From positions 1-21,947 of the forward strand of contig DNZD01000064.1 of NCBI GenBank assembly GCA_003504855.1: a stretch of 21,947 bases of DNA. The letters are read 5' to 3'. This stretch comes from Cytophagales bacterium (GTDB lineage: Bacteria; Bacteroidota; Bacteroidia; Cytophagales; Cyclobacteriaceae). Made by a program: the position numbers and the translations under genes. Numbering within the stretch: the first letter of the stretch is position 1; each line of letters starts with the position of its first letter. Shown here piece by piece: positions 8,413-16,722 of the stretch. The notes beneath the pieces were generated by a model. The model searched no databases, was not told the origin of the DNA, and saw only the letters and a list, made by a program, of their open reading frames with translations.

Positions 8413-8429
8413 CCATCAAACTTTGATGG
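8413..8429. repeat. Perfect inverted repeat with 8-bp arms
   Basis: CCATCAAA and TTTGATGG flank a single central C. It lies 17 nt past the stop of the SDR gene and about 90 nt upstream of the TPR gene start. It could be a dimeric operator for the TPR-led run or a small hairpin at the end of the export operon mRNA; the sequence alone does not decide. Confidence 0.5.
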
Positions 8430-8446
8430 CGAGCAAGTTGTAATTC

Positions 8447-9418
8447 CTATTTGTTCCCCGTAACATTTCGCCGGTAGGCTTCACATGCCCAATCGAGGGT
8501 GTCGGTCAGGGGGCGGAAGGTAAAGCCCAGGTCTTCAACCACACGACGGGTATCGTACTGAAATGCCTGGTTGGTCATCGCCGCAGACTGGCGCGTTACC
8601 ATCGGTTCACGATTGAGGATTATACTTCGAAACTCTTCGGCAGCGCCGGCCCACCAGGCCAATGATGCCGGCAAGCGCCAACCTGGCACTTTCTTATTCA
8701 TGCGTTGAGCAACCTGTGTGAAGAATTCACGATACCCCACAGCCCCGCCATTAAGAATGAAACGTTGGCCTGCACGAGGAGCAGCAGTCAACAAGCTTAC
8801 CACCTCAGCGACATCACGTGCATCTACATAATTGAGTATCCCGTCGGTATAAAACGGTCGTTCATGCCATACGTAATTCAACAACGCCCCGCTGCTTCGA
8901 TCGGTGGTACCTGAGATGATCACAGATGGATTAACAACAGACACCTGCAATCCCTCTTCAGCGCCCCGATAGACTTCCAGTTCAGCCCGGTGTTTGGAGA
9001 CGGCGTAGGGAGACGCGGGCACATCGATCCATTTGCTATCCTCGTTCAACACCGTTCCTGGCTTTCTGCCCAAAGCAGCCACTGAGCTGATGTGAATTAA
9101 TTTTTTTATTCCGAGCTGCAAACAGGCATTCACTGCATGCGCCGTACCCGCTACATTGACTTCAAAAATTTTGTTGCGGTGACGCGGATTGAACGAAACA
9201 AACCCGGCTGCATGCACGACTGCATCCGCGCCGTCAAAGGCTTCAATTAAAGAGAGGGGGTCTTGAACATCCGCAACCCGGACTTCCACGCCGGGCTTGG
9301 TCAACGTCGGCTTTGGATTGCGGACAACAGCAATCACGCTGTATCCCTTTTGTAAAAAGGTATCGATGAGATGACCTCCCAGCAGTCCTGATGCGCCGGT
9401 GATGGCAATCCGCATCAT
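8447..9418 (-). CDS. NAD(P)-dependent SDR-family epimerase/reductase (dihydroflavonol-reductase-like)
   Basis: This 323-residue extended short-chain dehydrogenase has the N-terminal Rossmann motif TGASGLLGG (GxxGxxG), an acidic ADVQDP loop, VVHAAGFVSF, the active-site serine region HISSVAALG, and the YxxxK pair in SPYAVSKHRAE (about Tyr138 and Lys142). The wording resembles dihydroflavonol-4-reductase or 3-beta-HSD-like members more than UDP-sugar epimerases, so its substrate is open. The start is ATG 9418 or the adjacent ATG 9415. The first overlaps the stop of the phosphatase gene (ATGA), so translation is probably coupled. A longer frame reaching 9538 lies wholly over the phosphatase gene and is rejected. 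Being last in a polysaccharide operon, it might modify a sugar or lipid precursor, but this is inference from position only. Confidence 0.88.
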   Translation of the reverse strand: MMRIAITGASGLLGGHLIDTFLQKGYSVIAVVRNPKPTLTKPGVEVRVADVQDPLSLIEAFDGADAVVHAAGFVSFNPRHRNKIFEVNVAGTAHAVNACLQLGIKKLIHISSVAALGRKPGTVLNEDSKWIDVPASPYAVSKHRAELEVYRGAEEGLQVSVVNPSVIISGTTDRSSGALLNYVWHERPFYTDGILNYVDARDVAEVVSLLTAAPRAGQRFILNGGAVGYREFFTQVAQRMNKKVPGWRLPASLAWWAGAAEEFRSIILNREPMVTRQSAAMTNQAFQYDTRRVVEDLGFTFRPLTDTLDWACEAYRRNVTGNK

Positions 9419-10137
9419 ATGAAATAATTGATTAAGGGCAGGTCCAGGGCTTTTCGATAGCTTCTGCTCTGTTGAACTTTGTTCAGCAACTGCGCCTGTT
9501 GCAGTGTATGGCAATCCGACCCGAGCAAATCCACCCAACTACGGTCAATCAGTTTCTCGGCCAGTTTCTGCATAGGCACACCGTAAAATCCGGTTAACGA
9601 AAGCAGGTTAATCTGCAGCAACACACCGCGGTCGCGAAGGTCTTCTGCTTTCTCCACTGTCATATATTGATAGCGTTCCGGATGAGCCAGTACGGGTTTG
9701 TATCCTTGCGTGGTTAAGGAAAAAATAAATTCCTTCAGTTGATATGGTTCGCTGATCACGTTGGTTTCGAACAATAGATAGCGGTCGCCAAAAGTCAACA
9801 GGGGTTGTTTCGTGTTAACGAGGCTGTACAGATTTTCATCCAGGTAGTACTCGGCAGCACACGTGAAAGGAATGGTGTAACCTGCTTCGCGTAACAGGGG
9901 TTCAAATGCGTGCAACGCTTTCGTCAGACTTTCCTGGGTGTTGCCATAATAGTCTGACATGATGTGCGGCGTCGTAATGATTTTTTCATACCCCAGGGAA
10001 ATCAGATGATCCAGAATCGCAAATGACTGTTCCGGAGTCTGAGCGCCATCGTCCACACCCGGTAGTAAATGCGAATGCATATCGGTCACGAGGGGGCGTG
10101 ACGGAGCGGCGGGCTTACGGGAGAAAAAGGAAAACAC
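9415..10137 (-). CDS. CpsB/YwqE-type protein-tyrosine phosphatase (PHP fold)
   Basis: The 240-residue protein has the PHP metal-binding start DMHSHLLPGVDDG (Asp19, His21, His23), TTPHIMSDYY, the acidic AAEYYLDE segment, LAHPERYQY and the C-terminal GSDCH metal motif. Enzymes of this group are manganese-dependent phosphatases that remove phosphate from the tyrosine cluster of capsule-type BY-kinases. Well-studied ones (CpsB, YwqE) come from Firmicutes, where they replace the low-molecular-weight phosphatase Wzb of Proteobacteria; the same replacement is seen here. The gene starts 2 nt after the kinase stop and overlaps the SDR gene at its end. This strongly supports a kinase-phosphatase pair acting in the cytoplasm on polysaccharide export. 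Confidence 0.93.
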   Translation of the reverse strand: MFSFFSRKPAAPSRPLVTDMHSHLLPGVDDGAQTPEQSFAILDHLISLGYEKIITTPHIMSDYYGNTQESLTKALHAFEPLLREAGYTIPFTCAAEYYLDENLYSLVNTKQPLLTFGDRYLLFETNVISEPYQLKEFIFSLTTQGYKPVLAHPERYQYMTVEKAEDLRDRGVLLQINLLSLTGFYGVPMQKLAEKLIDRSWVDLLGSDCHTLQQAQLLNKVQQSRSYRKALDLPLINYFI

Positions 10138-10139
10138 GA

Positions 10140-12461
10140 CTAGCTGCGGAATATTTTTCTGATCAGACTTCTCTTTTTCTGATCTTCATGATAGTATCCA
10201 TACCCGTAGGTTTTGCCAGACGTAGGCAGTGCATTCAGCACAACGGCAACGTGACTAAGTTTATTAATGCTGACGATACGCTCCAGGTTGCTCAGAAACT
10301 CTTTCCTGGAATAATTGGCCCGCACCACGTAAATCGAGAGGTCTGCCCGCTTCATCGCCATAATACCATCCGTCACTAATCCAACGGGAGGGGTATCAAT
10401 AACAATATAATCATACCGTGTGCGCAGTTCGGCCAACAGGTCTTCAAATGCCTTGCTGAGCAAAAGTTCAGAAGGGTTGGGCGGGTGAGGACCGGACGGT
10501 ATGTAATCAAACCCCGCCATATCAGTTTTGGTAATGCTTTCCTCCAAAGTGGTTTTATGGATCAACAACGTGCTGATGCCTTTAGAGGGATCAGTTACTC
10601 GGGCGTGCAGGATTTCCTTGGCTTTGCGCATATCCAAATCCAGCAGAATCACCTTCTTGTTACTCATCGCCAGAATGCCGCCCAGGTTCATGGCCAGGAA
10701 GGATTTGCCTTCACCCGATACCGTTGACGAGATGACGATGATTTTGTTGGTCTCTGAAGAGGTAAAGAAGTCGAGATTGGTGCGCAACGTACGGATGGCC
10801 TCGCTGACAATGGACCTTGGATTTTCGACGATGTAAAATGGACTGGTCGTATTTCGTCGCATTTCGGGTATTACACCCAGAACGGGCACATGGATCGTGC
10901 GTTCTATTTCCTGCAGGCTGGTGATCTTATTACTGAGCAGGTATACAATACTGATGAAAAAGAAGTTGATCACCAGGCCCGCCACCAAACCAATGCCCAG
11001 GATCAGGTAGCGATTGGGGGCAACCGGTCGGCCGGGAAGTATGGCCGAAGACAGAATTTTCAAATCAGGTGTACTTCCCGCCTGAGCAATTTCAAATTCT
11101 GCTTTGGCCTGCATCATACTCAGGTAGAATTCTTCGTAGAGTTTGTAAAAGCGTTGATTCTTGGAGTATTGCGTGCTCTTGTCGGGCATGCTGGCGAATT
11201 TTTTCTCAAGTGACTCCTTCTTTTGATTCAGTTCCAGCATGGCACCGAGCCATTGTTTCTTTATTTCAGCCAACTGGGTAAACAAGGCGGTCCGGGCTGC
11301 ATTCAGTTCCTGATCTTTTTGCTGATAGGCAAATGTGTTGTCTTTGTAGGATAACGCGAGTCGCTCTTTCCCACGAACCAATTTCAGGTATTCTTCAATT
11401 CGGGTATTGAGATATTCTGGCAGAAAATTTCTCGGAGCTACCTGAACAAGCTTTCCGGTTGAAAGCTCTTCGATATAACCATTGAGCTCAAGAATTCGCT
11501 TGTTCAGACTGAATCGCTGCGAATCGACCTGATTGAGGGCGTAGATCGTTTGCCGCAATTCAGTGGTGAGATCACTGCTTTTGTTCTTCAGGGTGAAATC
11601 TTCGAAATAGTTTTCAAACCCCTCCATTTTGTTTTCTACCTGATGCAATTCCTGGTTGAGCCAGTCTATTTTTTGCCTGTTAGCCTGGTTTTTCTGCTCA
11701 TTGCTGTAATAGAGGTACACGGAATCAATCTTGTTCACCACGGTATATACTTTCAAAGGATTAAAATCCCGAAATGTTACGCGGATGGTATTTGCATCAA
11801 AGTTGATGGGTTCAATGCGGAGATTGGAAGAGAGAAAATCAAGCAGCCTGTTCCGGCTGTTCATCACAAAAAAGAAATGATTCTTGAAGTCAGGGGTTGC
11901 GTTTGGAGAAAGCTCAATAACGAAGTTGGCATCCGATACCACGACGGGCTCGCCCAGGGTACCCGTTTGTTTTGTTCCGTTTTCACCAACCCAAAGCTGA
12001 TATTTATTCCCCTCAACGAAATCTACAAAAATAGGCTGATCCTGAAAGGACTCTACATTTCCGATGCAGCGCGCCTTAAACGGAGAACGGCGGTACATTT
12101 CATGCTCCAGTACATTACCCAGGCTGTAGTAACTAATCCCCAGATCCAGCGAATCAAGCACCCGGCTGAAGAAGAGCTTGGATTTCATCTGCTCAATCTC
12201 ACCAGCCACCAGATTGCGATTCTGATCTTCGGCGAATTGCTTGATGCCCAATGCAGTGGCATCTTGTTTTACCTCAAGCTTTAGTTCGGAGTACGATTCG
12301 AACTCATCTTTGGTCCAGCGTATCTTAAGATAGGCGATCAGGTTGGTCGATAAAAACAACAGGATAATGATGAGGGCGTTTTTCTTTAAGAGCACCCACA
12401 ACTTGTCCAGATCAAATCCTTCAATAGGATCCGTAGTTGGTGAATTTAGTTGCTTACTCAT
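10140..12461 (-). CDS. Wzc-like polysaccharide co-polymerase with fused BY-kinase domain
   Basis: This is a 773-residue inner-membrane protein. Order: a short cytoplasmic N-terminus; first membrane helix at about 28-48; a large periplasmic Wzz/GNVR-type domain with coiled-coil stretches (for example around the repeated QVENKMEGFEN and LNQKKESLEKK segments); second helix at about 495-520; then a cytoplasmic ATPase. The ATPase has Walker A SGEGKS (582-587), Walker A' VILLDLDMR (604-612) and Walker B YIVIDTPP (685-692), the set diagnostic of bacterial tyrosine kinases. The tail carries the tyrosine cluster Y752, Y754, Y756, Y757, the expected autophosphorylation site. It controls chain length and export together with the Wza-like lipoprotein, whose stop overlaps its start by 4 nt, and is probably dephosphorylated by the product of the next gene. 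Confidence 0.94.
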   Translation of the reverse strand: MSKQLNSPTTDPIEGFDLDKLWVLLKKNALIIILLFLSTNLIAYLKIRWTKDEFESYSELKLEVKQDATALGIKQFAEDQNRNLVAGEIEQMKSKLFFSRVLDSLDLGISYYSLGNVLEHEMYRRSPFKARCIGNVESFQDQPIFVDFVEGNKYQLWVGENGTKQTGTLGEPVVVSDANFVIELSPNATPDFKNHFFFVMNSRNRLLDFLSSNLRIEPINFDANTIRVTFRDFNPLKVYTVVNKIDSVYLYYSNEQKNQANRQKIDWLNQELHQVENKMEGFENYFEDFTLKNKSSDLTTELRQTIYALNQVDSQRFSLNKRILELNGYIEELSTGKLVQVAPRNFLPEYLNTRIEEYLKLVRGKERLALSYKDNTFAYQQKDQELNAARTALFTQLAEIKKQWLGAMLELNQKKESLEKKFASMPDKSTQYSKNQRFYKLYEEFYLSMMQAKAEFEIAQAGSTPDLKILSSAILPGRPVAPNRYLILGIGLVAGLVINFFFISIVYLLSNKITSLQEIERTIHVPVLGVIPEMRRNTTSPFYIVENPRSIVSEAIRTLRTNLDFFTSSETNKIIVISSTVSGEGKSFLAMNLGGILAMSNKKVILLDLDMRKAKEILHARVTDPSKGISTLLIHKTTLEESITKTDMAGFDYIPSGPHPPNPSELLLSKAFEDLLAELRTRYDYIVIDTPPVGLVTDGIMAMKRADLSIYVVRANYSRKEFLSNLERIVSINKLSHVAVVLNALPTSGKTYGYGYYHEDQKKRSLIRKIFRS

Positions 12462-13225
12462 TTTAAACCGCGGATAACCAGTATCAGGGACAGGGTACTG
12501 ATGAACAGGCTCAACAGGGTTCCGTAGTCGCGCAATCCTTCAGCCAGCGGGCGCCTTACCGGCTCTACGTATATAATGTCACCCGGTGAAACAATCATGT
12601 TTCCTGCCTGAAAGCCGGCAACGGTACTAAAGTCGATCAGGAATACCTGGTCACCGCGTACCAATCGGATATTATGTGCCTTGGCATCATTCGCCAGACC
12701 CTTTGATAGCGCAAGAACTTCAGCGAGGGGGATATTCTGATTGTTCAGTGGAATGACCTGCCCCCCAACCGCGCCTAATATGATGACCCGTTTGTTCTGA
12801 AAGGACAACAGGGTAAAGCAGTCCTCAAAATACTTGTTGTATTCCGCCTGCAGTATGGCTTCGGCCTGACGCAAGGTCAATCCTTCCAGTTTCACTTCGC
12901 CAACTACAGGAAATTTGATAATGCCGTTCAAATCAACGAGGTACATGGGTTGTGGACGTACAATTTCAGTGGTTCCGTTCGGCCTCGATACTTCCGGATT
13001 TGGATCAATGATTCGCTCGCCTTTGTTGGTGAATACCTCGAGCTTCAGATAGTCGTTCTTTTGAATTACGTAGTTCCTCTCCGCTTGCAATATTTCACGG
13101 GTTACCTGGGCGGACTTGAAGTCCTCCGGTGTTCGGAGCATGATATTCTGCCTGTATGATGCGCACCCGCCCAGCAGGAGGGCCAAACAAAACAGGAAAC
13201 TTATTGACAGACGGAAATACTTCAC
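12458..13225 (-). CDS. Wza-like polysaccharide export lipoprotein
   Basis: The 255-residue product has a lipoprotein signal peptide ending in LLGGC, lipidated at Cys21. It is followed by a poly_export domain (the NDYLKLEVFTN region and VDLNGIIKFPVVGEVKLEGLT) and an SLBB-type segment (VIILGAVGGQVIPLNNQNIPLAEVLALSKG). It ends in a hydrophobic helix (LLSLFISTLSLILVIRG). E. coli Wza is 379 residues with several SLBB-like domains and an amphipathic pore-forming helix at the C-terminus. This protein is shorter, with one SLBB-type segment and a more hydrophobic terminal helix, as is usual in Bacteroidota. It should form the periplasm-to-outer-membrane conduit for the polymer. A -7 box upstream at 13245-13252 may give the gene its own promoter in addition to read-through from the glycosyltransferase. 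Confidence 0.92.
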   Translation of the reverse strand: MKYFRLSISFLFCLALLLGGCASYRQNIMLRTPEDFKSAQVTREILQAERNYVIQKNDYLKLEVFTNKGERIIDPNPEVSRPNGTTEIVRPQPMYLVDLNGIIKFPVVGEVKLEGLTLRQAEAILQAEYNKYFEDCFTLLSFQNKRVIILGAVGGQVIPLNNQNIPLAEVLALSKGLANDAKAHNIRLVRGDQVFLIDFSTVAGFQAGNMIVSPGDIIYVEPVRRPLAEGLRDYGTLLSLFISTLSLILVIRGLK

Positions 13226-13244
13226 AGTGTGTCGGGATCAACTG

Positions 13245-13252
13245 CAAACTTA
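13245..13252 (-). promoter_or_regulatory. Predicted -7 promoter box upstream of the Wza-like gene
   Basis: The minus strand reads TAAGTTTG, an exact match to TAnnTTTG, ending 19 nt before the start codon, as for sod. I see no convincing -33 element at 19-21 nt spacing. Confidence 0.4.
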
Positions 13253-13286
13253 TCGAATTCTTACCAATTTCGGGGTCCCGGCGGGA

Positions 13287-14399
13287 CTAGCCGGCCTGCT
13301 CCACTTCTTTGATGGAAGCGATGTACTTATTAATAACCAGGTCTTCGCTGAATTCAGTTTCCATCTTCCGACGACCATTTTCACCAAAAAAACGAAGGGT
13401 ATTGTCATCCATGGCCGCCATTTGGCGCATGGTACTGGCCAGGTCATCCGCGTCCTTCACTTTGCACAACAACCCGTTGTGCTGGTGCTCCACCACCTGA
13501 TGGCAACCCGGAACATTGGTGGTGATAATGGGTTTTGAACAGCTTGCAGCCTCGAGCAACGTGTGTGGCGTGCCTTCCCGGTAGGAGGGCAACACAATAC
13601 AATCGGCAGCATGAATGAACGGCCGCACATCCCGGGTAGTCCCCAGGTATTCAATGGTCTGGGTGTTAATCCAGCTTTCAATCAGGTCAAGCGGAATTCC
13701 GCGCTGATGTTTTGGGTCCTTGGCACCTAAAATCTGAAACCTGGCTTCAATACCCAATTCTTTGAGCTTACGGACCGCGTCAACGTATTCCAGAATACCC
13801 TTGTCGGTGATAAGCCGGCTGATCAGGAGAAATGTAAACTTTCGGTTTCGCTGAAAAGGTACGGGTGCGAAATGATGGAGGTCAATGCCTGAACCCGGGA
13901 GCAAGTCGGTGTGCTCGGCAGACACCAATTTCTGGTCAATAAATAAATTCTGATCATCCGGGTTCTGAAAAAATACCTTGCGGGGGAATCGGAACGTCCA
14001 GCGGTACAAGAACTTGGCGACTTTGGAGAGTAAATTGTCTTTCAGAAAAACGGTTCCGAGGCCACACACATTATTAATGGACGGTATCCGGAGAAATGAA
14101 GCTGCCAGTGATCCGTATACGTTAGGCTTGATGGTATAATGCAGAATGATGTCAGGTCTCACCTTACGGTAAATGGACCAGAGTTCGATGATGAGGGCGG
14201 TATCCTTAATCGGGTTGATTCCCCGGCTATCCATTTTTACGGGATGATGATGGCAGCCCGCCTCGGTTAAATAATGGGTGAATTCATCGTTAGGGGCAAT
14301 GGTATGTACTTCATAACCTTGTCGGATGAGAGCCCGAACAAAGTTCATCCTGAAATTGTAGATGTTCCAGGAGGTATTTAAAACTATCGCAACTTTCAT
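13287..14399 (-). CDS. Glycosyltransferase family 4 (GT-B fold)
   Basis: This is a 370-residue cytoplasmic enzyme that would transfer a sugar from a nucleotide-sugar donor to a growing lipid-linked or polymer acceptor. The N-terminal domain begins MKVAIVLNTSWNIYNFR and contains ILHYTIKPNVYGSLAA and NNVCGLGTVF. The donor-binding domain has FTFLLISRLITDKGI, and the retaining-enzyme EX7E motif is E275-GTPHTLL-E283 within SYREGTPHTLLEAASCSKP. The sequence resembles GT4 members of O-antigen and capsule clusters of the WbnH/PglA type, but donor and acceptor cannot be read from it. It is the first gene of the export operon. A -7 box lies 56 nt upstream, and the divergent gene is hflX. A GC-rich hairpin (13275-13287) begins at its stop codon. 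Confidence 0.92.
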   Translation of the reverse strand: MKVAIVLNTSWNIYNFRMNFVRALIRQGYEVHTIAPNDEFTHYLTEAGCHHHPVKMDSRGINPIKDTALIIELWSIYRKVRPDIILHYTIKPNVYGSLAASFLRIPSINNVCGLGTVFLKDNLLSKVAKFLYRWTFRFPRKVFFQNPDDQNLFIDQKLVSAEHTDLLPGSGIDLHHFAPVPFQRNRKFTFLLISRLITDKGILEYVDAVRKLKELGIEARFQILGAKDPKHQRGIPLDLIESWINTQTIEYLGTTRDVRPFIHAADCIVLPSYREGTPHTLLEAASCSKPIITTNVPGCHQVVEHQHNGLLCKVKDADDLASTMRQMAAMDDNTLRFFGENGRRKMETEFSEDLVINKYIASIKEVEQAG

Positions 14400-14455
14400 G
14401 AAGCCAAAAATGGACCGAAGTCAGGTTTACCGGGAAAAACTGCCTGTAAATGCCA

Positions 14456-14463
14456 CAAAACTA
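14456..14463 (-). promoter_or_regulatory. Predicted -7 promoter box of the glycosyltransferase-led export operon
   Basis: The minus strand reads TAGTTTTG, an exact TAnnTTTG match. A weak TTTT -33 element lies 19 nt upstream (14483-14486). The start codon is 56 nt downstream. The hflX box lies divergently, 33 nt away. Confidence 0.4.
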
Positions 14464-14496
14464 GCGAAAAGTAACTCCCGGTAAAATCGCAGGTTG

Positions 14497-14504
14497 TAAG
14501 TTTG
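14497..14504 (+). promoter_or_regulatory. Predicted -7 promoter box of hflX
   Basis: TAAGTTTG matches TAnnTTTG exactly and ends 13 nt before the hflX ATG. No clear -33 element is present at the usual spacing, so support rests on sequence and position of the -7 box. Confidence 0.4.
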
Positions 14505-14517
14505 ACACTCAAATCCG

Positions 14518-15702
14518 ATGGAAAACACCAAATCAAACCCATTTGCCGTATTGGTATCGGTAAGCACAAACCGGGAACTGCCGGAAGTGATTCAGGAGCA
14601 CCTGGACGAATTGGCTTTTTTGGCCGAAACGGCTGGAATTACAACCAAAAAACAGTTTATCCAGAACCTGCCGCACCCGGATGTAAGAACATTTGTCGGA
14701 AAGGGTAAACTGGAGGAAATCAATCAATTTATTAAGAATGAAGGGGTTCGAAATGTAATTTTTGATGACGACCTCAGCCCGAGTCAGTTGCGAAACCTCG
14801 AAAAAGAACTCAATGCAGGCGTTGAGGAGTCCAAGGTCAGGGTATATGACCGCAGTTTACTTATCCTGGATATTTTTCTGATGCGTGCACAGACAGCCCA
14901 GGCGCGTACACAGGTTGAGCTGGCCATGAACCAGTATTTGTTGCCGCGACTAACGCGCATGTGGACCCACCTGGAACGTCAGCGTGGCGGAACAGGATCG
15001 CGCGGTGGTTCTGGTGAGCGGGAGATTGAAACAGACCGTCGGAATATCCGATACCGGATCACGTTGCTCAAGGATGAGTTGGAGAAAATTGAGAAGCAAC
15101 GCGCTACCCAACGCAAGTCGCGAACGAATATTGTACGCGTGGCACTGGTAGGATACACCAACGTAGGAAAATCAACGATCATGAACCTGCTTTCCAAGTC
15201 GGATGTGAAAGCAGAAAACAAACTCTTTGCAACCGTAGATGCCACCGTGCGCAAAGTAGTTGTCGGAGATATTCCATTCCTGTTGTCTGATACCGTAGGA
15301 TTTATCCGTAAACTGCCGCACCACCTGATCGAATCATTCAAGTCTACACTGGATGAGGTACGTGAGGCAGACTTGTTACTTCATGTGGTGGATATTTCAC
15401 ATCCCTTCCATGACAATCAGATTGAAGTGGTGAGCAAAACACTGGCTGAAATAGGGGCGGGGAATATTCCTGCTGTACTTATCCTCAACAAGGTCGAGCG
15501 GTTGCCCGAGGGTACCGATGTTGAGATGCTCCGCGGGCATTACCGGGACCTGGGCTATGCCCACACGGTTTTTATTTCAGCCACCAACAGAATCAATGTG
15601 GACGGACTGCGGAAGTTCTTGTTTGAGGAGGTAAAGCAAAGGCACATCACCTTCTACCCGAACTATATTGATTCCTCCCAATATCAGTCGGATAACGTAT
15701 AA
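14518..15702 (+). CDS. hflX: GTPase HflX, ribosome-associated
   Basis: HflX is a translational GTPase that binds the 50S subunit and splits stalled 70S ribosomes, notably after heat or antibiotic stress. The 394-residue protein has the N-terminal HflX domain with the PDVRTFVGKGKLEEI segment (54-68), then the characteristic glycine-rich linker GGTGSRGGSGEREIETDRR (158-176), then the G domain: G1 GYTNVGKST (212-220), G3 DTVGF (258-262), G4 NKVE (324-327) and G5 SA (354-355). Length is normal for Bacteroidota members. The ATG at 14518 begins MENTKSNPFAVLV, a usual start. It is transcribed divergently from the polysaccharide operon, and its last 19 nt overlap the end of the convergent propeller gene. 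I see no terminator at that junction. Confidence 0.97.
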   Translation: MENTKSNPFAVLVSVSTNRELPEVIQEHLDELAFLAETAGITTKKQFIQNLPHPDVRTFVGKGKLEEINQFIKNEGVRNVIFDDDLSPSQLRNLEKELNAGVEESKVRVYDRSLLILDIFLMRAQTAQARTQVELAMNQYLLPRLTRMWTHLERQRGGTGSRGGSGEREIETDRRNIRYRITLLKDELEKIEKQRATQRKSRTNIVRVALVGYTNVGKSTIMNLLSKSDVKAENKLFATVDATVRKVVVGDIPFLLSDTVGFIRKLPHHLIESFKSTLDEVREADLLLHVVDISHPFHDNQIEVVSKTLAEIGAGNIPAVLILNKVERLPEGTDVEMLRGHYRDLGYAHTVFISATNRINVDGLRKFLFEEVKQRHITFYPNYIDSSQYQSDNV

Positions 15703-16634
15703 CTTAGGATAATTGGATTTTTGGGTGCGCGCTGATGACCGATGTTCTTTTGTTCATCCAGCAAGTCCATCTGACTATTGCAGACCACAAACAGCTGATT
15801 GCCCCGGATCGCCAGGGTGGTTGGAATATCAAACATCGGGTTGTGCAAATCAATTGCCCGGGTCTTGATAATTGATAACCCATCGGATGACAAATAGAAC
15901 CGCATTATACCATGCTTGGTTTTGTCGCGAAATCCGTTGCGCACGGCAATGATTGAGTTCTTGTAAAATACCAGCCCATCAAGTCCGGTGGATGTTTCAC
16001 CATCGGGCATGGCCAGGGTATGAAGTGTTTTAGTGGCTGGTGATAATGCCACTAACCCTTTTCGGGTTGCCACAAAAAGGAGACTGCGGTCTTTATCCCA
16101 CACAATGCCATTGGGTTCGGCAACCGCGGGCAGTTTTGTTTTTTCTGGACGAGGCGCTTTGTACTTCCATTGCCAGATTGAATTGCCGTCTGAATTTGTA
16201 ATAAATAGGTCTCCGTTATCTGCAATGGCGAGATCATTGAAGAAATTTTTGCTGGTATCTGTTGGGAGAAAAAACCGGTACACCAGTTTATTTGTCCTGA
16301 GATCGAACCCGAATATTCCGGTGGTGTAGGTGTGGCCATTAAAGTCGCCTGAGCAGGACCAAAGCACATGGTGGTTGCCGTCAACATGGATGCCCAGCCC
16401 TCCAACGAAACCATATTGTCCCGGTTGGATGAAATCTGTTGACTGGTTTCCTGATATTTCGATGATTTTGTTTTTGGCAATGCTGGTCAGATAGAATTTT
16501 CCGGTTGTCGAATCGATGGTAATGCCTTCCGGAATGAGGGTTGGCTCCTGAATTTCAAAGGCCACCGATTGCGCCAAGGTGGTGTATGTTAATATGGTCA
16601 TTCCCAGGATACAGGCGGAGAGGAGACGAATCAT
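15684..16634 (-). CDS. Exported SMP-30/gluconolactonase-like beta-propeller protein
   Basis: The 316-residue protein starts with a signal peptide (MIRLLSACILGMTILTYTTLAQ). The rest shows repeated propeller strands: EGITIDSTTGKFYLTS, NDLAIADNGDLFITNS, NGIVWDKDRSLLFVAT and LDGLVFYKNSIIAV. Residues fitting the single metal site of SMP-30-type lactonases are present: Glu in IPEG, Asn in FNDLA, Asn in EPNG and Asp in GLDG. That supports a hydrolase such as a sugar lactonase, but NHL-type binding propellers look similar and no substrate can be given. ATG 16634 is chosen because it begins the signal peptide; 37 further codons upstream carry a basic, non-signal sequence. It probably acts in the periplasm. 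Its 3' end overlaps hflX. Confidence 0.85.
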   Translation of the reverse strand: MIRLLSACILGMTILTYTTLAQSVAFEIQEPTLIPEGITIDSTTGKFYLTSIAKNKIIEISGNQSTDFIQPGQYGFVGGLGIHVDGNHHVLWSCSGDFNGHTYTTGIFGFDLRTNKLVYRFFLPTDTSKNFFNDLAIADNGDLFITNSDGNSIWQWKYKAPRPEKTKLPAVAEPNGIVWDKDRSLLFVATRKGLVALSPATKTLHTLAMPDGETSTGLDGLVFYKNSIIAVRNGFRDKTKHGIMRFYLSSDGLSIIKTRAIDLHNPMFDIPTTLAIRGNQLFVVCNSQMDLLDEQKNIGHQRAPKNPIILSYTLSD

Positions 16635-16722
16635 AGAGAAATTAACGGAATAGCCTCCACCTGGTTTGGTGGCATGGGTTGGATTTGTCGCATAACCCTT
16701 CCGGCGGGAGAACTCTTTTTTG

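Noticed and set aside
9419..9538. Extension of the SDR gene by 40 codons at its N-terminus
   Set aside because: The extension lies entirely over the phosphatase gene in another frame, and the Rossmann motif begins right after ATG 9418.
11550..12284. 244-codon open frame on the plus strand inside the Wzc-like kinase gene
   Set aside because: Fully antisense to the periplasmic domain of a recognisable protein, with no promoter and no protein-like pattern.
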